64,000 nucleotides of DNA from JANPCX01 sp966211815 (GTDB taxonomy: Bacteria > Pseudomonadota > Gammaproteobacteria > Burkholderiales > Burkholderiaceae_C), in contig CBIHOD010000008.1 of assembly GCA_966211815.1 (NCBI GenBank), forward strand, positions 18,319-82,318, given 5' to 3'. The translations under genes and the position numbers were made by a program. Shown one piece after another: positions 1-8,264 of the stretch (position 1 is the stretch's first letter; the number at the start of each line of letters is the position of its first letter). The notes beneath the pieces were generated by a model. That model was not told the DNA's origin, did not search any database, and saw nothing but the letters and a program-made list of their open reading frames with translations.

Positions 1-312
1 ACGGCCCTCGGTGGCCCGGGGGTCGGCCGCCACCGGCTGGCGGGTGGCCCGCCAGCGCTCGATCATCTCGGAGTTGTAGCCTTTGTTGGGCTGGCGCAGG
101 GCGCCCAGGTACTGCGGCGGGAACCGGTGCTCGAGCAGCCAGTGCGGCACCCACTCGGCGATGTTGTCGCCGAAGCCGCACACGAAGCCGTCGTGCGGCA
201 GCAGCGCCTGCAGGGCGCCGTCGGCGCATTCGCGGAAGGACTGCGCGGACGAGACCGCGTCCAGCTGGTCGATCGCGTCCACCAGGGCCAGGCGTTGCTC
301 CTGGCTCAGCAT
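1..312 (-). CDS. N-terminal part of an unrecognised protein, possibly a LuxR-type regulator (runs off the window)
   Basis: An open frame starts at an ATG at 312 and runs off the left edge, giving 104 residues (starts MLSQEQRLALVDAIDQL). No frame break is seen. The N-terminal helices and the stretch with LLPHDGFVCGFGD resemble the sensor half of LuxR-type regulators of the EpsA kind in Burkholderiales, but the DNA-binding half lies outside the window, so this is only a guess. It lies about 50 bp downstream of the chemoreceptor gene on the same strand and could be the last gene of that transcript. Confidence 0.5.
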   Translation of the reverse strand, partial: MLSQEQRLALVDAIDQLDAVSSAQSFRECADGALQALLPHDGFVCGFGDNIAEWVPHWLLEHRFPPQYLGALRQPNKGYNSEMIERWRATRQPVAADPRATEGR

Positions 313-361
313 GGCAGGCCCGGCCCCGACGGCATGGCGCGGGCGGGCGACGCCGCGCGCC

Positions 362-1960
362 TCACGGCGTGAGCTTGAACAGCGCCACGGTCGACACCAG
401 CGAGGCCGCCTCCGCCCGCAGGTTCTCGGCGGCGGCGGCCGACTGTTCCACCAAGGCGGAGTTCTGCTGCGTCGCGTCGTCCAGCGCCTTGACCGAACCG
501 TGGATGCCGCCGATGTCGCGGTCCTGCGCGGCCAGCGATTGGGCGATGCCGCCCACGATGTCGCTGACCCGGGCCACGCCCTGCAGAATCTCCTGCATGG
601 CGCCCTTGGCCTCGCGCACCAGGGCCTGGCCTTTGCCGACCTGCTCGGTGCAGGCGTGGATCAGGCCCTTGATCTCCTTGGCCGCGCTGTCCGAGCGCTG
701 GGACAGCTTGCCCACCTCGCTGGCCACCATGGCGAAGCCGCGGCCGAGTTCGCCGGCGTGGGCGGCCTCGACGGCGGCGTTCAGCGCCAGCAGGTTGGTC
801 TGGAAGGCGATCGACTCGATCAGCGTGTTGATCTCGGCGATGCGGCCGGTGGCCTGGTTGATCTCCTGCATCGTCGACACCACCCGCCCGATCACCTGCT
901 CGCCGCGGCCCGCCGATTCGCTGGCCTGCCGGGCCAGCTGCTCGCCGCGCGCCGCGGCGGCGGTGTTGTCGGCCGAGGTGACGGCCAGCCGCGACACGTT
1001 GGCCGCGGCCGCCTGCAGGTTGGCGGCGGTCTGTTCGGTGCGCACCGACAGGTCGCTGCTGCCGGTGGAGAACTCGGTGGAGATGATGGAGATCGTCGAC
1101 GCCGCCTGGGCCACCGCCTCGACGGTGTGCCGCAGCGACAGCTGCATCTGCGACAGCGCCGCCTGCAGCTCGCCGGCCTCGCCGGCGGCGCCCACCTGCA
1201 CCGGCACCGACAGGTCCCCCTGGGAGATGAACCGCGCGCTGGTCACCGACTGGCGGATCGGCCGCGCGATCGACTGGCTCAGCCACCAGCCGCCGCAGCT
1301 GGACAGCAGCACCGCCAGCGCGACCGCGGCGGCGGTGGCCCACAAAGTCCGGCGCACCCGGCCGCGGGCGTCCTCCACCGCTTGCTCGGAGGCAGCCTTG
1401 CCGAGCCCGGCCAGGGTCTGGATCTCCTTGAGGTAGGCCAGCCGGACGGGGTCGTACTTCGACTTGAGCAGCTCCTCCATGGCGGGGAAGTCGCCGAGCT
1501 TCTCCAGCTCGTCGATCTTCAGCTCCAGCGCGTCGAGCTGGCCGCGCAGCAGGTTGCCGCGGTCGAAGGGCGCCTGCAGCGCCGGCGAATCCTCGATCAG
1601 CGCCCTGATGCCGTCCTGCAGCGCCTTCAGTTCGACTTTGGCCCTGGCGTTCTCCTCCTTGAGCCGGGGGCCGGCGTCGCCCATCATGATCTGCGAGCGC
1701 ATCACGGTGCGCAGCACCGCCATCTCGCTCAGGTTGCGCCAGTCCGACAGCCGGGTGCTCAGCGCCACGTCGCGCTGCACCAGCCGGTCGACCAGGGCGG
1801 CGGTGCTGCGGATCTGCCAGCCGCTGAACACGGCGATGCCCACCATCAGGAGGATGAGCAGCCCGAAGCCGCCGAGCAGGCGCGGCGCGATCTGCGACAT
1901 GCGGGCGGGCCGGCTGTCCGGGCGCCCCTCGGGCGCGACCGGCGGTGTGGTTTGATTCAT
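362..1960 (-). CDS. methyl-accepting chemotaxis protein
   Basis: A 532-residue chemoreceptor that signals to CheA/CheW at the inner membrane. Visible parts are a first membrane segment near residues 30-50, a periplasmic helical bundle, a second membrane segment near 207-228, a HAMP linker, and a cytoplasmic signalling hairpin whose tip is AFQTNLLALNAAVEAAHAGE. The tip has AHAGELGRG where most homologues have ARAGEQGRG, a mild divergence. No CheR-binding C-terminal pentapeptide is seen. Its ATG overlaps the stop of the upstream PhnD-like gene by 4 bp (ATGA), so the two are translationally coupled. This suggests the receptor may read the occupancy of that binding protein; that is inference. Confidence 0.93.
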   Translation of the reverse strand: MNQTTPPVAPEGRPDSRPARMSQIAPRLLGGFGLLILLMVGIAVFSGWQIRSTAALVDRLVQRDVALSTRLSDWRNLSEMAVLRTVMRSQIMMGDAGPRLKEENARAKVELKALQDGIRALIEDSPALQAPFDRGNLLRGQLDALELKIDELEKLGDFPAMEELLKSKYDPVRLAYLKEIQTLAGLGKAASEQAVEDARGRVRRTLWATAAAVALAVLLSSCGGWWLSQSIARPIRQSVTSARFISQGDLSVPVQVGAAGEAGELQAALSQMQLSLRHTVEAVAQAASTISIISTEFSTGSSDLSVRTEQTAANLQAAAANVSRLAVTSADNTAAAARGEQLARQASESAGRGEQVIGRVVSTMQEINQATGRIAEINTLIESIAFQTNLLALNAAVEAAHAGELGRGFAMVASEVGKLSQRSDSAAKEIKGLIHACTEQVGKGQALVREAKGAMQEILQGVARVSDIVGGIAQSLAAQDRDIGGIHGSVKALDDATQQNSALVEQSAAAAENLRAEAASLVSTVALFKLTP

Positions 1961-2949
1961 GGCTTGTTTCCTGGACTGCCGGCGGGGGCCTGGGGCGCGG
2001 GGCGCGGCGTCGGTTTCGAGGACTCGGCGTGCGCCAGCACCCGGCGCACCGCCTGGAAGTCGCGTTCATAGTCGACCGGCACGAAACCATCCATGCCGTT
2101 GAGCGCCTTGCGCGCGGCCTCGGGCAGCCGGTACTTGAAAGTGCATTCGCGCACGCGCTGCGCGACCGGTGCCGGCACGCGCTTGCCGATGAACCAGGCG
2201 GCGATCGGGAAGCTGTCGCTGCGCCACAGCGTGCGCATGTCGCTTTCCTTCAAGTCGCCGGCGGTCAGCATGCGTTCATAGACATCGGAGGCCACCACCG
2301 CGCCCTGCCAGAAGCCGTAATAGGTGCCCATCACCGAGCGCTCGTGGCCCTTGGAAAAGACCACGGTGTAGTTGTCGTCGGGCCGCAGCCCGATCGTCGG
2401 CAGCAGGGCGCGCTGCACCAGGTTGCCCGAGAAGGAGCTGGCGCTGGTGTGCGCGATCTTCTGGCCGGCCAGGTCGGCGGGACGGCGGTAGGGGCTGTCG
2501 GCGCGCACGATCATCTGCGCCCGGTAGCTGTCGGCCGCGCCGGTGGCGGTGTTGCCGCGCGAGGCGATCGGCGTGCCCAGGCCCAGCTCGGTGGCCTTGA
2601 CCGTCAGTCCCACCGGCAGCAGCGCGAAGGCCAGGCGGCCGGCTTTCAAGCTGTCCAGCAGTTCGTCGTCGCCGAGCAGGTCGGGCCCGGCGTTGGACCA
2701 GGACACGCCCTGGGTGTTGGTCACCTGCAGGCCGGCGCATCGTTCCAGCGATTCGATGTAGTGGTCATAGCGGCGGCGGACCTCCAGCGCGATGAAGCTG
2801 GCCTTGGCGAAGGCGACGGGGAGCCGGGCGCTGTCGCCGGCGTTGGCGCCGCCCGGTGCCGCGTGCGCGCCGTGGAGAGGGCCGCACAGCCACAGCGCGG
2901 TCAAAGCGAAGGCGGCGGCCAGGCCGCGGGTGGATGGCTTGAGCTTCAT
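1957..2949 (-). CDS. PhnD-like periplasmic phosphate/phosphonate-type binding protein (second copy)
   Basis: A 330-residue periplasmic solute-binding protein of the PhnD/PtxB superfamily. It has a signal peptide ending near AHA at about residue 31, then the two-lobed fold with the recurring segments AHTSASSFSGNLVQRALLP and GHERSVMGTYYGFWQGAVVASD, which parallel the same segments in the phnD protein at 5598-6623. A good Shine-Dalgarno (GGAGG) lies 9 bases before the ATG. It is 91 bp downstream of phnE2 and overlaps the chemoreceptor start. The first transporter receptor is already encoded at the head of the operon, so this copy may serve chemotaxis or widen ligand range. The ligand cannot be read from sequence. 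Confidence 0.85.
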   Translation of the reverse strand: MKLKPSTRGLAAAFALTALWLCGPLHGAHAAPGGANAGDSARLPVAFAKASFIALEVRRRYDHYIESLERCAGLQVTNTQGVSWSNAGPDLLGDDELLDSLKAGRLAFALLPVGLTVKATELGLGTPIASRGNTATGAADSYRAQMIVRADSPYRRPADLAGQKIAHTSASSFSGNLVQRALLPTIGLRPDDNYTVVFSKGHERSVMGTYYGFWQGAVVASDVYERMLTAGDLKESDMRTLWRSDSFPIAAWFIGKRVPAPVAQRVRECTFKYRLPEAARKALNGMDGFVPVDYERDFQAVRRVLAHAESSKPTPRPAPQAPAGSPGNKP

Positions 2950-3040
2950 GCGCGGATACCTCCAAAAAAAGCCGGAAGGCGGTCTGGTCTACTGCGTCAA
3001 CCCATCGGGTGGTCGAGCGGCCGGTCGGTGTCAGTTCATC

Positions 3041-3853
3041 TCAGATCAGCCTGCGCCGGCATTTGGTGATCAGCACCTCGGCCGTGGCGACGACGACGAG
3101 GATCGTCAGCAGGATGGTGGCCACGCGTTCCCACGCGAAGGTGTCGATGGCGGCGTTCATGATCATCCCCAGGCCGCCGGCGCCCACCAGGCCGAGCACC
3201 GACGACTCGCGCACGTTGATGTCCCAGCGCAGCAGCATGATCGACCAGAAGGCCGGCTTCACCGCGGGCCAGTAGCCGTACCAGACCTGCTTGGCCTGCG
3301 TGGCGCCCGCGGCCTGCAGCGCTTCGATCGGGCCGTGGGAGACCTCCTCCAGCGCCTCGCCCAGGAGCTTGCCGACGAAGCCCACCGAGCGGCAGCTGAT
3401 CGCGAACACGCCGGCCAGCGGGCCGGGCCCGAAGATGGCGACGAACAGCAGCGCCCACACCAGCGAGTTGACGCAGCGGCTGGCCACCAGCAGCAGCTTG
3501 GCGGCGTTGTTGACCAGCTTGTTGGGCGTGATGTTGTTGGCCGCCAGCAGCGCCAGCGGCAGCGCGAACACCATCGAGAAGATCGTGCCCAGCGTGGCGA
3601 TGTGGAAGGTCTCGATCAGCACGGCGTGCACGGCCTGCGGGTAGTAGGCCACGTCGACCGGCCACATGCGGTGCAGCATGTCGCGCATCTGCTCGGGGGC
3701 GTCCCACAGGAACTCCCACACCACGTCGATGTGGCGCAGCGACTGCACCACCGCGACCAGCACCGCCAGGGCCAACGCCTGGCGCATGATCCGCTGGGGC
3801 AGCGAATGGCGCTGCCAGCCTTCTTGGTTGTCCATCATGGAAATCGCGTTCAT
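3041..3853 (-). CDS. phnE: phosphonate-type ABC transporter permease (second PhnE)
   Basis: A 270-residue inner-membrane permease. It has an N-terminal membrane segment near residues 20-40, a core of further hydrophobic segments, and the permease-ATPase contact region around GEALEEVSHGPIEALQAAGA, followed by VRESSVLGLVGAGGLG, typical of PhnE. The ATG at 3853 is chosen over longer frames because it has a GAGG-type ribosome site and lies 14 bp after the stop of the first permease. The two permeases are homologous but divergent and probably form a heterodimer. Confidence 0.9.
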   Translation of the reverse strand: MNAISMMDNQEGWQRHSLPQRIMRQALALAVLVAVVQSLRHIDVVWEFLWDAPEQMRDMLHRMWPVDVAYYPQAVHAVLIETFHIATLGTIFSMVFALPLALLAANNITPNKLVNNAAKLLLVASRCVNSLVWALLFVAIFGPGPLAGVFAISCRSVGFVGKLLGEALEEVSHGPIEALQAAGATQAKQVWYGYWPAVKPAFWSIMLLRWDINVRESSVLGLVGAGGLGMIMNAAIDTFAWERVATILLTILVVVATAEVLITKCRRRLI

Positions 3854-3867
3854 GGCTGTTGCCTCGC

Positions 3868-4689
3868 TCACTTCTTGGCGTTGAACAGTTTCTTGACCTG
3901 GTTGGCCAGCACCTCGCCGGTCATCACCAGGGCCACGATCACCAGGATGATCGCCAGCACGAAGTCGTACTCGAAGCGCAGGAAGGCCGCGAACAAGGTG
4001 CCGCCGATGCCGCCGGCGCCCACGATGCCGACCATGGTGGAGTTGCGCAGGTTGGAGTCGAGCTGGTAAGTGCAGAAGCCCACGAAGCGGCCCATCACCT
4101 GCGGCATCACGCCGAAAATCACCACGCTCATGAAGGAAGCGCCGGTGGCGCGCACCGCCTCGATCTGCTTCATCGAGATCTCCTCGATCGCTTCCATGAA
4201 GAGCTTGCCGACGAAGCCGATCGAGGTGACAACCAGCGCGGCGATGCCCGCCAGCGGCCCGAAGCCGATCGCTTTGACGAAGATGATGCCGACGATCACC
4301 GAGTTGAAGGCCCGGCACACGGTGACCAGCGAGCGCGCCGGCCAGGTCGCCCAGGTGGGCATCAGGTTGCGCGCGCCCAGCACCGCCACGGGAAGCGCGA
4401 GCAGCACGCCGAAGAAGGTGGCCAGCACCGCGATCTGCATGCTCTCGGCGAAGCCGGTGACCAGCACTTCGGCCTGCGAGAAGTTGGGCGGGAACATGCG
4501 GCCCAGGAAGCGCTGGGCGTTGTCGGCCCCGGACATCAGGCGCGACCACGAGAAGTTGAGCTGGCTGGCCGCGTACAGGGCGTAGGCGACCAGTGCCGCC
4601 ATCGCCAGCCTGAACTGGGCCGAGGTGCGGAACGGCGCCTGGCGGCCGGCCGCCGCGGGCGTGGCGGTGGGGTGGGTGGACGCGCTCAT
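3868..4689 (-). CDS. phnE: phosphonate-type ABC transporter permease (first PhnE)
   Basis: A 273-residue membrane permease of the PhnE family, with the ATPase-contact segment MEAIEEISMKQIEAVRATGA and the downstream LRNSTMVGIVGAGGIGG motif. The ATG at 4689 overlaps the phnC stop as ATGA; a GTG three codons upstream (4698) is a weaker alternative. Paired permease genes behind PhnC are common in phosphonate, phosphite and related uptake operons. It works with PhnC (ATPase), PhnD (receptor) and the second permease. Confidence 0.92.
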   Translation of the reverse strand: MSASTHPTATPAAAGRQAPFRTSAQFRLAMAALVAYALYAASQLNFSWSRLMSGADNAQRFLGRMFPPNFSQAEVLVTGFAESMQIAVLATFFGVLLALPVAVLGARNLMPTWATWPARSLVTVCRAFNSVIVGIIFVKAIGFGPLAGIAALVVTSIGFVGKLFMEAIEEISMKQIEAVRATGASFMSVVIFGVMPQVMGRFVGFCTYQLDSNLRNSTMVGIVGAGGIGGTLFAAFLRFEYDFVLAIILVIVALVMTGEVLANQVKKLFNAKK

Positions 4690-5465
4690 TGCAGCCACCC
4701 GTCGCCGCCGTAGATGGTCTTCAGGTGCGCGTCGGTCAGCTCGCCCGGCGGCCCGTCGAACACCACGCGCCCGCCGGTCATGCCGATGACGCGGTCGGCG
4801 TAGCGGCGCGCCAGCTCGACGTCGTGGATGTTCACCAGCACCGGGATGTTCTTGTCTTTGCCCTGCTGCTTGAGCAGCTCGATGATCTCGACCGAGGTCT
4901 TCGGGTCCAGCGACGAGGTGGGCTCGTCTGCCAGCAGCATGTCGGGCCGCTGCATCAGCGCGCGGGCGATGCCCACCCGCTGGCGCTGGCCGCCCGACAG
5001 GCTGTCTGCGCGCTGGTTCATGAAACCGCCCAGGCCCACCACCTTCAGCAGCTGGCGGGCGTGCTGGATGTCCTCGGCCGGGAAGCGCCGCAGCCAGCCG
5101 TTGAACGCGCCGACATAGCCGAGGCGGCCGGTGAGCAGGTTCTCCATCACGCTCAGCCGCTCGACCAGGTTGTATTCCTGGAAGATCATCCCGATGCGCC
5201 TGCGCGACTCGCGCAGCGAGCGGCCCGAGACCTGGGCCAGGTCGGTGCCGTGGAAGAGGATCTGGCCCTCGGTCGGGTCGACCAGCCGGTTGATCATGCG
5301 GATCAGGGTGGACTTGCCGGTGCCCGACGGCCCGATGATGGCGTTCAGGCCCTGGCCCTTGATGTCCAGGTTGATGCCTTTGAGCACCGGGTTGCCGGGC
5401 TTGTACGCCTTGACCAGGTTGCGGATGCTGAGGACGGCTGCTGCCGGGGGTGCGTTGCCTGACAT
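4686..5465 (-). CDS. phnC: phosphonate-type ABC transporter ATP-binding protein
   Basis: A 259-residue ABC ATPase that powers the PhnE permeases. Walker A is GPSGTGKST at residues 45-53, the Q-loop is IFQEYNL, the signature LSGGQ is at 156-160, Walker B MLLADE is at 176-181, and the switch histidine is in NIHDVELA. The ATG at 5465 is chosen because GGAG lies 6 bases upstream; the frame could be extended to a TTG at 5477. A 132-bp gap separates it from phnD, and its stop overlaps phnE1. Confidence 0.95.
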   Translation of the reverse strand: MSGNAPPAAAVLSIRNLVKAYKPGNPVLKGINLDIKGQGLNAIIGPSGTGKSTLIRMINRLVDPTEGQILFHGTDLAQVSGRSLRESRRRIGMIFQEYNLVERLSVMENLLTGRLGYVGAFNGWLRRFPAEDIQHARQLLKVVGLGGFMNQRADSLSGGQRQRVGIARALMQRPDMLLADEPTSSLDPKTSVEIIELLKQQGKDKNIPVLVNIHDVELARRYADRVIGMTGGRVVFDGPPGELTDAHLKTIYGGDGWLQ

Positions 5466-5597
5466 GGCGTGCTCCAAACGAACGGATGGGACGGTGGGGA
5501 AGTGGGGGCGTGGGCCGTCCTGCGCCGCCGCCCGGGGGCAGCGGGGCGCATGGGGGTCACGCGGGGTGGGGGACGGTGCGGGCCCGGCCCGCCGGCG

Positions 5598-6623
5598 TCA
5601 GGGCTTGGCGCCGGAGGCGGCGGACGCCTTGGCGTCGTCCTTGGCCTTCTCGACCTCGTAGCTCTTGCGGCCGAAGGTCTGGCCGGCGCTGGCGGCCACC
5701 TGGCGCACCAGGTTCCAGTCCTTGTTGTACTGGGCCGGCAGGAAGCGGTCGGAGTCCATGGCCTTGGCCATGTCCTCCGGCATGCGGAAGTCGAAGAAGC
5801 ACTGCTTGATCTTGCCGACCAGGGCCGGGTCCAGGTCGTGGGCGTGCACGTAGCCGCTGGTGGGGAACTTGTCGCTGGTGTAGATGGTGCGGAAGTCGTC
5901 CATCTTGACCACGCCGCGCTCGGCCATGCGCTCCAGCACGTCGCCGGCCACCGCGCCGGCGTCGTAGTCGCCCGACTTCACGCCGAGGATGGACTGGTCG
6001 TGCTTGCCGGAGTAGACCACCTGGTAGTCCTTGTCCGGCGTGATGCCCAGCGCCGGGAAGAGGGCGCGCGGCGCCAGGTTGCCCGAGTTGGAAGAGGGCG
6101 AGGCGTGGGCCACCTTCTTGCCCTTGAGGTCGGCCATCTTCTGGATGGGGCTGTCCTTTCGGGTGATGACGAGCAGGTGGGTGGCCTCCGGGCCCTTGGC
6201 GGTGCCGCGCATCGCGAAGGGCACCGCGCCGGCGATGTTGACGGCGAACATCGTCGAGCCGGTCGAGAAGGCGCCGATGTGCAGCCGGCCCGAGCGCATC
6301 GCCTCGATCATCGCGGAGTTGGACTGCACCTGGAAGAACACCACGCGCTTCCCGGTGCACTGGCCGAGGTATTCGGTGAAGGGGCGGAACAGCTTCTCGT
6401 ACACCGCCGGGTTCTCCACCGGCTGGAAGCTGAACACCAGGGTGCTGGGGTTCTTCAGCTTGGCCGGGTCGGTGGGCGTGTCGGCGACCAGGTCCTTGTT
6501 GGCGTCGCAGTACTGGGTGTCCAGCTCGCCACGGTTGGGGCAGCTGTCCTGGGCCATGGCGGACGAGCTGCCGAAAGCGGTGAGCAGCAGCGCAGGCAAG
6601 ATGGAGAAGGATTTGATGTTCAT
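5598..6623 (-). CDS. phnD: phosphonate-type ABC transporter substrate-binding protein
   Basis: A 341-residue periplasmic receptor and the first gene of the uptake operon. The signal peptide is MNIKSFSILPALLLTAFGSS with cleavage after SAMA. Family segments include VFFQVQSNSAMIEAMRSGRL, KKVAHASPSSNSGNLAPRAL and GKHDQSILGVKSGDYDAGAV. The start at 6623 is set by the signal peptide; an in-frame extension of nine codons precedes it. The promoter carries an 11-bp-phased CTTTC array also found before the porin gene. No phosphonatase, C-P lyase or phosphite dehydrogenase gene is present in the window, so the substrate could be phosphonate, phosphite or something else. Confidence 0.9.
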   Translation of the reverse strand: MNIKSFSILPALLLTAFGSSSAMAQDSCPNRGELDTQYCDANKDLVADTPTDPAKLKNPSTLVFSFQPVENPAVYEKLFRPFTEYLGQCTGKRVVFFQVQSNSAMIEAMRSGRLHIGAFSTGSTMFAVNIAGAVPFAMRGTAKGPEATHLLVITRKDSPIQKMADLKGKKVAHASPSSNSGNLAPRALFPALGITPDKDYQVVYSGKHDQSILGVKSGDYDAGAVAGDVLERMAERGVVKMDDFRTIYTSDKFPTSGYVHAHDLDPALVGKIKQCFFDFRMPEDMAKAMDSDRFLPAQYNKDWNLVRQVAASAGQTFGRKSYEVEKAKDDAKASAASGAKP

Positions 6624-6683
6624 GTCTCTTTGTCCTGTGGTGGGAGTCAACCGGATGGGAGTGGGGGGTTGATGGGATGAACT

Positions 6684-6743
6684 TTAGGAGCGCGCGCCGG
6701 GATGCGCCACCGCCTTCTTTCGCCTGTCTTTCCCGATCCTTTC
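6684..6743 (-). promoter_or_regulatory. phnD promoter with phased CTTTC activator site
   Basis: On the plus strand CTTTC occurs at 6717, 6728 and 6739, exactly 11 bp apart; read on the gene strand this is GAAAG-N6 repeated, the layout bound by OmpR-type response regulators. TTAGGAG at 6684-6690 (CTCCTAA on the gene strand) is a -10-like box, and GCGCCAC lies at 6704-6710. Spacing of all three elements matches the porin promoter exactly (33 bp from TTAGGAG to the first CTTTC; 20 bp to GCGCCAC). The ATG lies about 60 bp downstream. Confidence 0.7.
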
Positions 6744-6887
6744 ACGAGGCTGTCTGCAGCCGCTGGGATTAACGCGAATCATCGTGCGGGACCGTGCGGG
6801 ATGTCACGGCGGAGAACCCGCGGGCCAGGGTGCCGTTCCCGGCGCCAGGGCGTGCGGCGGGCGGGACGGAGGAAACGGGAGGAACGG

Positions 6888-6912
6888 AAAAAAAGGCCGC
6901 CCGAAGGCGGCC
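6888..6912 (-). terminator. Rho-independent terminator after the porin gene
   Basis: On the minus strand a perfect 7-bp GC stem closes a TTCG tetraloop (6895-6912) and is followed by seven T residues (6888-6894). It lies 38 bp past the porin stop codon at 6951. It insulates the phn operon from the porin transcript. Confidence 0.92.
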
Positions 6913-6950
6913 TCAAGACCCACGTTGCAATGAGAGGAAAGCGGCGGGCT

Positions 6951-8066
6951 TCAGAAGTTGTGGCGCAGGCCCACTTCCAGGCCCTTGCTGGCGCCCCCCG
7001 GGGCGGTCGGCGACAGGCCGACGCCGAAGCTCTTGCCGGCGCCGTCGTTGTCGATCCGCGCGACGTTGGCGTAGACCGCGGTCCGCTTGGACAGGTTGTG
7101 CACGTAGCCCAGCGCGATGTGCTCGGCGTCGTTGGCCACGCCGCGGGCTTCCAGCCGGGTGTAGCCGAAGCGGATCTGGCCGCTGCCGACGTCGATCTGG
7201 GTGCCCAGCATCGCCGACCGCGTCCGGGTGGCGCCCACCTTGTTCTCGCCCCAAAGCGCGATCAACCGCGCCGGGCCGAACTTGTAGCTCGCGCCGGCGT
7301 TGCTCTGGCGGAAGTCGCCGGTGGCGAAACGCGTGTCGCCGGTGGCCGCGCCGATCATCAGCGGCCCCTGGTTGTAGCGCAGGTGGATGCCGGCGTAGCG
7401 GCCGTCCGACTTGGTGGCCGCGGGTGACGAGGGTTGCTCGCCCGGCGCGTACATCAACTGGCCGGAGAAGCCGCCCAGGTCGGCCGGCAGGAAATAGCTC
7501 ACCGCGTTGGAGGCCCGCACGTTGGTGCGGACCGTGGTGCCGCCGGCGTTCACCGGGTAGAACAGGAAGCCGGCGCTACCGACACCGTTGGTGCCGAAGG
7601 GGTGCAAGTTGCTCAGGTTGTGGAAGCTCGGCACGGTGTCGCGTCCCGCGCGCACTTCGCCCCAGCCGCCCATCAGGCTGACGGTGGAGCGGCGGCCGAA
7701 CAGGGCGCCGGCCGACGAGTCCTTGTTGTTGGTGCTGGTGGAGCCGCTGATGCCGGTGTCGGGCGAAAAGCCGCCCTCCAGCCAGAAGCCCGCCTTGAGG
7801 CCGCCGCCCAGGTCTTCCACGCCGCGCACGCCCCAGCGGCTGGAGGAATTGGCGTCGCTGACGACCGAGTCGAGCGAGCCCGCGCCCGATGCCTGCAGCC
7901 GCTGGACCGCGGCGTCGACGATGCCGAAGACGGTCACGCTGGACTGGGCGTGCGCGCCGGCGCCGACCAGGCACGCGGCCGCGGCCAGGCACAGGCGCCC
8001 GGCTTGCCGCGCCGCGGGGCGCCCGGCGCTCGCGGTGGACGGCGGGATGTGTGCGGGGAATCGCAT
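6951..8066 (-). CDS. outer-membrane porin, Burkholderiales OmpC-like type
   Basis: A 371-residue trimeric-type porin for passive entry of small hydrophilic solutes. The ATG at 8066 has an AGGAG site upstream. A signal peptide with the hydrophobic run LCLAAAACLVGAGAHA precedes the mature start QSSVTVFGIVDAAV, which is the standard first strand of this porin family. Repeated amphipathic strands follow, and the protein ends in the outer-membrane signature phenylalanine (RHNF). Its promoter matches the phnD promoter in detail, and it is transcribed divergently from the response regulator, so it probably supplies the outer-membrane channel for the solute taken up by the phn operon. Confidence 0.93.
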   Translation of the reverse strand: MRFPAHIPPSTASAGRPAARQAGRLCLAAAACLVGAGAHAQSSVTVFGIVDAAVQRLQASGAGSLDSVVSDANSSSRWGVRGVEDLGGGLKAGFWLEGGFSPDTGISGSTSTNNKDSSAGALFGRRSTVSLMGGWGEVRAGRDTVPSFHNLSNLHPFGTNGVGSAGFLFYPVNAGGTTVRTNVRASNAVSYFLPADLGGFSGQLMYAPGEQPSSPAATKSDGRYAGIHLRYNQGPLMIGAATGDTRFATGDFRQSNAGASYKFGPARLIALWGENKVGATRTRSAMLGTQIDVGSGQIRFGYTRLEARGVANDAEHIALGYVHNLSKRTAVYANVARIDNDGAGKSFGVGLSPTAPGGASKGLEVGLRHNF

Positions 8067-8112
8067 CGATGTCTCCTCATGGGTTGTGGTTGTGGACGGG
8101 GGAGGCCGCAGG

Positions 8113-8183
8113 TTAGGAGTCGTGCCCACGGCGCGCCACAGCGTTCTTTCGCCAGTCTTTCCCCTGGCTTTCATGACCCTTTC
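8113..8183 (-). promoter_or_regulatory. porin promoter with four phased CTTTC activator repeats
   Basis: Plus-strand CTTTC occurs at 8146, 8157, 8168 and 8179, each exactly 11 bp from the next. TTAGGAG lies at 8113-8119 as the gene-strand -10-like box and GCGCCAC at 8133-8139. Element spacing is identical to the phnD promoter. The region lies directly upstream of the divergent response-regulator gene, consistent with control by that regulator. Confidence 0.72.
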
Positions 8184-8189
8184 CCCGGA

Positions 8190-8228
8190 GGCTAGGATTT
8201 CCTCGGGGGGCTAGGATTTACGCGCATC
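8190..8228. repeat. 19-bp-spaced direct repeat in the porin/regulator intergenic region
   Basis: GGCTAGGATTT occurs at 8190-8200 and again at 8209-8219. The second copy extends to ACGCGCATC (to 8228), and this extended form matches 6762-6780 upstream of phnD at 16 of 19 positions. It may be a second regulator site or part of the response-regulator promoter. Confidence 0.5.
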
Positions 8229-8264
8229 GACGCTGCGTGGGGGTGGAGGCATGCTTTGGGCCCT

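Noticed and set aside
83..2071. Long plus-strand open frame opposite the chemoreceptor
   Set aside because: It is antisense to two well-supported minus-strand genes, has biased composition (Arg/Gly/Gln/His-rich) and no family features. It results from high GC content.
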